Source: Fragilaria crotonensis (lineage: Eukaryota; Bacillariophyta; Fragilariophyceae; Fragilariales; Fragilariaceae). From it: 64,000 nt of DNA. The notes under the pieces were generated by a model. It was given only the letters and a program-made list of their open reading frames with translations, did no database searches and was not told where the DNA came from. Location of the stretch: assembly GCA_022925895.1 (NCBI GenBank), contig JAKSYS010000162.1:36567-100566 (forward strand), read 5' to 3'. How positions within the stretch are numbered: position 1 is the first letter of the stretch; each line of letters begins with the position of its first letter. The translations under genes and the position numbers were made by a program. Shown here piece after piece: positions 59,501 to 64,000 of this stretch.

Positions 59501-59641
59501 CACCGAGAGTTGGCACGAAATGCAGCAGATGCCTGGAATCACCTTGATTTCGAAGATGGGTGGCCAGAGTTGTTCAAGACTGAAGATGTGGATGCTCAAA
59601 CAAGCGAAACTGCTGTCGAGGACATCTTAGCACACTCTTGA
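56498..59641 (+). CDS. large F-box/TBC protein, acidic low-complexity middle (frame 2)
   Basis: About 1,045 codons, acidic, Ser/Asp/Glu/Ala-rich and without a recognised fold. Two copies of EVGTPPPPPP followed by a basic run (KKRRSSRRK near 57850 and KKKKKRRGSK near 57985) could be SH3/WW/profilin ligands or nuclear signals. The frame ends at 59641 while the next coding frame is open from 59584, overlapping by 58 bases, and no splice sites of sensible spacing are present there. A second 1-base frame break is therefore inferred rather than a separate gene. Confidence 0.55.
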   Translation: MTRLRKKSPEPPRPESSVRTRLTRSLPNQDCEADTATSYSNRFDVSDMKWRDNVTAPSFEPEEPECLPLSNTTIDKTLRAVSIESPDHYPGELAEGGGSVTNAVDAYQPGSHPSTGDSIRVELPMTEQGISELDAPQDEKERDNGNLSNETLHDPVQSDAFLQGFGPTLGDTFALVEDDAPADEKEMDTRKLNSKAFHNSAHLEGPANEDFAIADSQYLEQTLDFISHRIGSSSVEVGTDSLLDKVRSGDMENFVTAEQPGAVLENQLTNPATKAAPALRGDDHGMHGVDGGTIDSAPMPRKGSILNDHIDGEYGADVEAEDGVSANCHVEKELGLLLTGPYSSCPLKVSGNTTVQESKHIEGRIEENVSGSILPQSNAFVGESFDSLVYVQGAATQEQQGRDRRLTVQTYDHDSQEEVESSTLASQTDTQLVCHRYEEVGTPPPPPPSKKRRSSRRKAVDIVFDFSDESAKAVCEPSTESYPPEVGTPPPPPPLPKKKKKRRGSKAKEPSTSLDIVTAAPASTTDILAEAVVLCPGESQLTEPRFLAEVKLNNMQEVDPRSPLLTWSTLLNQSAWFQIWMGPKSLGLIEDLHSTKYVVSPSDVPALDSQPPSNRQVLAELSNVTDVDEGGAVSSMKNAVGPILQAGNLSITTQQDPLPGASLPSTLPSMMPLDEVDTSESFPMSPGLLLDSVMFFKTSLDEPHVEIRSALAEGSLMNEEVTDILLASSNPRSEEEQPVFYDDALLLKSSSECSERMGASNVAWTKPPSHSEGTGDYSGDCFDDGDPLSARDIGLDANTREGSTYVSTVETCQQCATEDNFHANSPHSEKETKSVHQEALVDGKQMFPNDANDRNMIVMPATVVMAPAVGTDDADACGEVESTGVSASKEAIKLDIVPSGVSGAPAPTVIADGISADGWDVRSIVDHPPESTPAALDCDAAAWDASQVIFDASAVDSGDFLSALEDLDSIGPTPDNFASGKTSDCAEAQLDRRTNDVSTHSHRELARNAADAWNHLDFEDGWPELFKTEDVDAQTSETAVEDILAHS

Positions 59642-62511
59642 AATACCAAGGCGCAGGGAACGCTCATTTTGCTGGAGCGGAAGAAGGACGACCGACGCAG
59701 AGTGAAAGAATTGAGGCCTACAATAGTAATGTTGGCGACTCAAGCAGTTGTGACGAAAGTGGCGATGACGATTCCGATGGAGAATGTGAGGTGGTTCAAT
59801 ATGTTCCGCACGAAGGTGATGAAGAGATCGGCATTGAAAACGTTTCGGAGCGCCAAGAAATTATCGTAGCCCAATTTCCTGCTGCAGGCGTCGCAACTTT
59901 TGATGCTGCAGCAGCCGTTGCCGAGACGGCTGACAGCTTTGTCATAGGTCCTTTAGCAAATGAAAAACAGATCAAAGGAGACCTGTGGGCGGTTGCGGAC
60001 AGCCCATTGAAACAAATTGCGAATTTCAGAGTCGATGGGGAGAGGCCAAATATCAACGAGACAGAAAAGGGGGGTTCTCCTGGAAAAATCGTTGATGTCG
60101 AGGAGGCCGACTCCACTTCTAGGCACGAAGACGAATTCCCTGTTCACGGCACCTTGGCTGAAGGCAAGGGGCGAGTACCTCCTGATGAAAGAATTGGCAC
60201 TTGCGAATCCCCTGATGATCGCGGCGCTTCTGACGACGTTGCTCGCACTGCAGATGCTAATTTTGAAAATTGCTTCCTTTCAAAGCGGAAGATCTATGTT
60301 GCAGATTCCTTGGGAACTGGCGTCGCTACGTTCAGAGGTGCAGAGGCCCTTACTGACTCCTCAAAACACGAAGAAGAAGAAAGCACGGCTGGAAGTGCTA
60401 CTGTTGTGCAGGACTTCGTACTTCGTTCGTCAACAATCGCAATTGAAACCCCACTGAACTTGAACTCAGTAGCTCCGAGTGTCGAAAAACGACAAATCCC
60501 ACTGCTTGCCCCACCTCCTGAAGAAAAATTCAAAAAATGGGAGGAGGGTAGGCTTGCCCCCTTCAAACGTCTCGAGGCGATTCAAAATAACGCGCGGACA
60601 GTCAATCTTCCACTTGATTCACCAGACAAAACATCTCTCTTCGACGGACAATCAAGCGAAGCACACAGAGAAAAATCAAACCCCAACGTTCCATCGCTTT
60701 CCACGGCGGAAGGTTCACAGCCCGAGTTGGTTATCAATGTTGAATCTTTAAACGCTATCGCGAAACCGCATGCAGCTGAACCGTACCTTCCGCTGATGAC
60801 GCGACTCCAGATGAGGAGTTTACGAGATGGCAGATCCTTCGTCAACGACGTCGGAGTTGAACTGCTGAGCAAGACGAGCTCTTTCGACAAGAGTGTCCGT
60901 GCCGGCGACGGCAAGATTGTGATTGGCGAGAAAATGGCTGAAAAGGTGGCTATCGCCAGCTCCGTCGCGGCTGAACGGCTGGAGGAATGTCTCGTTGCAA
61001 AAACCTCCGTTAGCAAATCCATCAACGTCGAGAGTAAAGATGTCGCTCTCAGAAAAACGTTCTCATCAGCAGCTGACGCTGATCCGTTGAATGGGAAGTA
61101 CTACCTCAGCCAGTCTTCTGAGGTTGTTGTAAGGGAAGGAGGAAACGATGGCGATGCTCTGCCCGGTGGTGCTTTCAGCGAGTGGAAGGACGCTGCGATC
61201 TACTATGCAAACAACAGTCCTCCCCCTTCGGCCGGAATGATGGCGTCAGGCGAGACTGTGAATGTTGGCCGAAGGGTGACCTCTCTTGGAACGAAGACTT
61301 CTCAACAAATGATGTGCTATGAAAACCACAATTTTTATCGTCCAAAGGAACAGAATATGAGTGAGGACGACCTCGCTGTTTGGTTAAGATCCCTGCTTCT
61401 CCAGTCTGATGCCTGCGAGAAAGCCTTTGATCCGCCGCTGGATATCCGTTCACTACTGGACGATGATGTTAACTTTGAGAACCTTTGCGCCATGGTTGCC
61501 GCGAAAGTCTCCCAGGGGGTGAAATCGAAAGAGCTTGAATACAGGCGTGAATCCCCTGTGTCTGGTACGATAAAAGAGTTGATTCCATTCTCCCTCGCCT
61601 CTGGGACCCAGAGGCCTGCAGTCATGGCAGCTAACTTTGTCAGCTTCGTTCAAAGGATTGGGAAGCTCACGGGGATCGCAAGTCCCTTCAAGAACGAGAA
61701 CCCGTTTGTATTAATGGTCGTCGGCGAGTCCATGGTCGGCAAGAAGGAAGGACGCGCTGCTGGAAGCGTGCAACAGCTGGTTTTCGAGCACGGAGGTGCT
61801 GATGCTGTGCAGATTACGGGATTCTTTTATGATGCTGTTCGGTCCTCAACGGCGATGGCTTTCGAGGGAAAGGCACCATCTCGAGCATCCGCCAACGAGG
61901 GTGTCGTCCAAGTCGATTTCGTTCGGTACGGACGCCGGTACGAAAAACCGCCAGAGACAAACCCGAGTCCCTTTGAAAATGCAGGTTGGACACTCCCAAG
62001 CGTTGTGCTTGTTGTGATTGGATTCCTGGGCGATCCGGTGGCAGTTTGCCGCATGAAAATGGTCAACCGATTCTGCAAACGCATCATCTCGGAAAACGAG
62101 CATACAGTGATGCGCGATGCTGTTCGCGCTGGTGGCATGAGTATGAATGTTAGACCTGCCTTTTGGCTGTGGGTGACTCTCGAGAAGTGTGGCAGTGGCA
62201 GACCGGAGGTACCAACAAACAAACACTCAAACCTCGATCATTGCAATCCCTCTTCCGTGTACCCTGTCCCATCGAAGATAGCGAAACTTGCTCAACGAGG
62301 AAGGGAAGGACCATGGCACAGGGTTATCAAACGCGATGTGACCAGAGCCTTTGGTAATATGCCACCGCACAAGACAGGGGCCAAGCTGAGGGCCGATTCC
62401 ATTGTCAGAGCCTTGGTGACATTTGGACAGGGAAGATTGATCAAACGAGGCGTGAAAGGCGGGGATTTTCACACCCCCGAGCATTACTACCCCTGGTATG
62501 CAGAAATCTAA
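59584..62511 (+). CDS. large F-box/TBC protein, F-box and first half of TBC domain (frame 3)
   Basis: No ATG occurs in the first ~385 codons of this frame, so it must be a continuation of the preceding frame. After about 700 disordered residues comes an F-box-like segment (61987-62075: WTLPSVVLVVIGFLGDPVAV ... VNRFC), then RAGGMSMNVRPAFWLWVTL and the arginine-finger motif of TBC Rab-GAPs, IKRDVTR (IxxDxxR, about 62326-62346), followed by LRADSIVRALVTFG. F-box proteins recruit targets to SCF ubiquitin ligases; TBC domains speed GTP hydrolysis by Rab GTPases. Two in-frame TAA codons at 62509 and 62515 (repeat AATCTAAATCTAAA) separate this from the other half of the TBC domain, which is in the same frame. 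Confidence 0.7.
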   Translation, partial: RCGCSNKRNCCRGHLSTLLKYQGAGNAHFAGAEEGRPTQSERIEAYNSNVGDSSSCDESGDDDSDGECEVVQYVPHEGDEEIGIENVSERQEIIVAQFPAAGVATFDAAAAVAETADSFVIGPLANEKQIKGDLWAVADSPLKQIANFRVDGERPNINETEKGGSPGKIVDVEEADSTSRHEDEFPVHGTLAEGKGRVPPDERIGTCESPDDRGASDDVARTADANFENCFLSKRKIYVADSLGTGVATFRGAEALTDSSKHEEEESTAGSATVVQDFVLRSSTIAIETPLNLNSVAPSVEKRQIPLLAPPPEEKFKKWEEGRLAPFKRLEAIQNNARTVNLPLDSPDKTSLFDGQSSEAHREKSNPNVPSLSTAEGSQPELVINVESLNAIAKPHAAEPYLPLMTRLQMRSLRDGRSFVNDVGVELLSKTSSFDKSVRAGDGKIVIGEKMAEKVAIASSVAAERLEECLVAKTSVSKSINVESKDVALRKTFSSAADADPLNGKYYLSQSSEVVVREGGNDGDALPGGAFSEWKDAAIYYANNSPPPSAGMMASGETVNVGRRVTSLGTKTSQQMMCYENHNFYRPKEQNMSEDDLAVWLRSLLLQSDACEKAFDPPLDIRSLLDDDVNFENLCAMVAAKVSQGVKSKELEYRRESPVSGTIKELIPFSLASGTQRPAVMAANFVSFVQRIGKLTGIASPFKNENPFVLMVVGESMVGKKEGRAAGSVQQLVFEHGGADAVQITGFFYDAVRSSTAMAFEGKAPSRASANEGVVQVDFVRYGRRYEKPPETNPSPFENAGWTLPSVVLVVIGFLGDPVAVCRMKMVNRFCKRIISENEHTVMRDAVRAGGMSMNVRPAFWLWVTLEKCGSGRPEVPTNKHSNLDHCNPSSVYPVPSKIAKLAQRGREGPWHRVIKRDVTRAFGNMPPHKTGAKLRADSIVRALVTFGQGRLIKRGVKGGDFHTPEHYYPWYAEI

Positions 62512-62586
62512 ATCTAAACTGCGGGCATCAACAGCTCCCCACCGTGGGAGGTAGGCGATGACGATTCTGAAGCCAGTGATGGAAGC

Positions 62587-63540
62587 ATGACTCCCACCGA
62601 TACTGTAAGCGACTGGGGCGGGTGTCGCCGGTCGCTAGTTTTGCAAAGTTCCATAGGTGAGGATGCGGAAAACCGCCGCCCGCCAGCCCGAAGAGGAACT
62701 AGTGCCCTCGAAAGTCAAGGTAATAGTGCTGATCAACACTCCATTGACGCATCCCGTGAAGCCACCGACGATTTGGTACTGAACGGAAACACTTTGACAC
62801 CTGAAATGAAGATCAAGCTGCAGAATCAACTGCAGTTTATCCTACATGCTCTGGCGGCAGAACACGAAGACGTCGGCTATTGCCAGGGGATGGACTACAT
62901 TGTGGCACATCTTCTTCGTGTACTTCAGGATACCGTTATGTGGCGTGCTGCAAAGGGTTCGCTCCCTGTCCCACTTGACAACGTGACCAAGGCTCTTCCC
63001 GATCAATCAGGAGTCGTAAGCGACGAGGCTATCAACGAAAGTCTCATAGTCGAGGAATCTGTTTTTCGTGTCATGGATTGCCTTTTCACCACTTACAATT
63101 TGAGGCACATGTTTTGGCCTGAGCTTCGTTCCCTCAAGATATGCTGTCGCGTATTTGAGAGGCTAGTACTGCACAAGCTTCCAGTTCTCGCTGATCATTT
63201 TGAGCACCACGAATTGAATGTTGGGTTGTTTGCTCTCGGATGGTTTCAGACCCTCTTTCTCTATTTACCGTCCATGCCAACAGCTACTGTTTGCCACATC
63301 TGGGACATCTGGCTGGTTGAGAGAAGTTATAAAATATTCTTCCGCGTCGGCACCGCGATTCTGTTCCTCAGTCAGCCAATTTTGCTAAATCATGACCTCG
63401 AGGGTATGATGACCTACCTCAATACATTCCCAGACGCAACGTTGCTGAAACCCGATATCTTGATTGCTTGCGCACTTCAGATAAAGGTGACGAATCAAAT
63501 GCTGACGGAACTGGAAATAGAGGTGACGGGAGGGCATTGA
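62587..63540 (+). CDS. TBC (Rab-GAP) domain, second half of the F-box/TBC protein
   Basis: From ATG 62587, 317 codons in the same frame as the preceding segment; coding-like sequence actually resumes at about 62521. Contains the glutamine finger VGYCQGMDYIVAHLL (Y-C-Q-G at 62878-62889), then FWPELRSL, HHELNVGLFALGWFQTLF and a WDIWLVE end, all TBC landmarks. The arginine finger lies upstream beyond two stop codons, so as read this piece alone would lack GAP activity. About 130 extra residues sit between the two fingers, including acidic DDDSEASDG. Either the stops are errors, a very short intron (62496-62534, GT...AG, 39 bp, in frame) removes them, or the gene is broken. A separate short gene is the alternative. 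Confidence 0.75.
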   Translation: MTPTDTVSDWGGCRRSLVLQSSIGEDAENRRPPARRGTSALESQGNSADQHSIDASREATDDLVLNGNTLTPEMKIKLQNQLQFILHALAAEHEDVGYCQGMDYIVAHLLRVLQDTVMWRAAKGSLPVPLDNVTKALPDQSGVVSDEAINESLIVEESVFRVMDCLFTTYNLRHMFWPELRSLKICCRVFERLVLHKLPVLADHFEHHELNVGLFALGWFQTLFLYLPSMPTATVCHIWDIWLVERSYKIFFRVGTAILFLSQPILLNHDLEGMMTYLNTFPDATLLKPDILIACALQIKVTNQMLTELEIEVTGGH

Positions 63541-64000
63541 TATTGCGCAGGCTCTGGTGTTTAGTGTAGCTTGTAGTTGTTCACCAGTAGCTTATTTTTT
63601 GATGGAAACGTCTGTTCTTGAGCCTTGAAGAGACAACCGTGATCTGGAGCAACAGACGTCGAAGGCCATGAAGTGCATACCTGGTACCAGGTACCACTAC
63701 CAACATAACAACGCAGCATCCTCAATCCTCACGCTAGCGCGAAATCCGGATGAGACATGCTCGGAGTACAGAGTGCAAGGACAGTATTGGCCACGCGTCT
63801 CCCGCCTCCCGTCCTCGAGACTCGAGACAAGCGAACAATTTTCAATTTGTGGCGACAGTACTCAAGTACTTGTACTCGAGCTCAACAGTTGTGACGTACG
63901 ACTAGGTATGCAGTTCCTGGTTTGACATAAAAGTATTTCGTATACGTACCAGGTCGTACGTCGGAGGTCGGACTGCTCCGCACTGCTATGTATGACATAC
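63541..64000. other. intergenic, GTAC-rich
   Basis: 3' flank of the TBC gene. Contains CTGGTACCAGGTACCA (63680-63695) and several AGTACTTGTACT patches. An 85-codon frame at 63668 has no motif. Nothing else seen. Confidence 0.4.

Overview
The window looks like diatom (photosynthetic stramenopile) nuclear DNA. The best evidence is a nucleoside diphosphate kinase whose N-terminus is a signal peptide with the diatom plastid-import 'ASAF' cleavage motif. Other support is short GT-AG introns (73-110 bp), Ty1/copia elements resembling the diatom CoDi families, and a CxxC..HxxxxC gene of a type I associate with diatoms. No species call is possible from the sequence alone.

Layout, left to right. (1) 1-4.9 kb (-): 5' part of a frameshifted Ty1/copia element running off the left edge. 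(2) 4.9-10.7 kb: no convincing gene; one perfect hairpin and a MITE-like inverted repeat. (3) 10.7-14.5 kb: a two-exon putative zinc-binding gene (+) convergent with an NT5DC-type HAD 5'-nucleotidase (-). (4) 14.5-24.85 kb: gene-poor; an 8-bp x 27 satellite, a MITE with TTA target duplication, and a 6,049-bp copia element (-) with two identical 144-bp LTRs and a 4-bp target duplication but decayed coding, lying 70 bp past a tRNA-Thr(AGU). (5) 25.4-29.7 kb: PHO84-like MFS transporter (+) convergent with plastid NDP kinase (-), which is divergent from a CDV3-like gene (+). (6) 30.2-31.2 kb: element with perfect 21-bp inverted ends and palindromic 15-bp repeats. (7) 31.4-33.9 kb: RGG/acidic/RRM-like protein. 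(8) 34.2-46.4 kb: a nest of transposons. A PIF/Harbinger-type element with two convergent genes is interrupted by two TTA-flanked MITEs and a 6-kb LINE with a 12-bp target duplication. (9) 46.4-55.1 kb: old transposon remains, including possible KDZ/CMC-type transposase fragments. (10) 55.1-63.5 kb (+): a very large disordered protein ending in F-box and TBC Rab-GAP domains, broken into four open frames.

The host genes are unrelated housekeeping or regulatory genes and do not form an operon or pathway. The most informative part is the transposon nest, whose order of insertion can be read from target duplications. Several otherwise intact genes carry single-base frameshifts beside short homopolymers, so some breaks may be assembly errors. 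The in-frame TGA codons at expected Arg positions in the transposons are a different, substitution-type signal.
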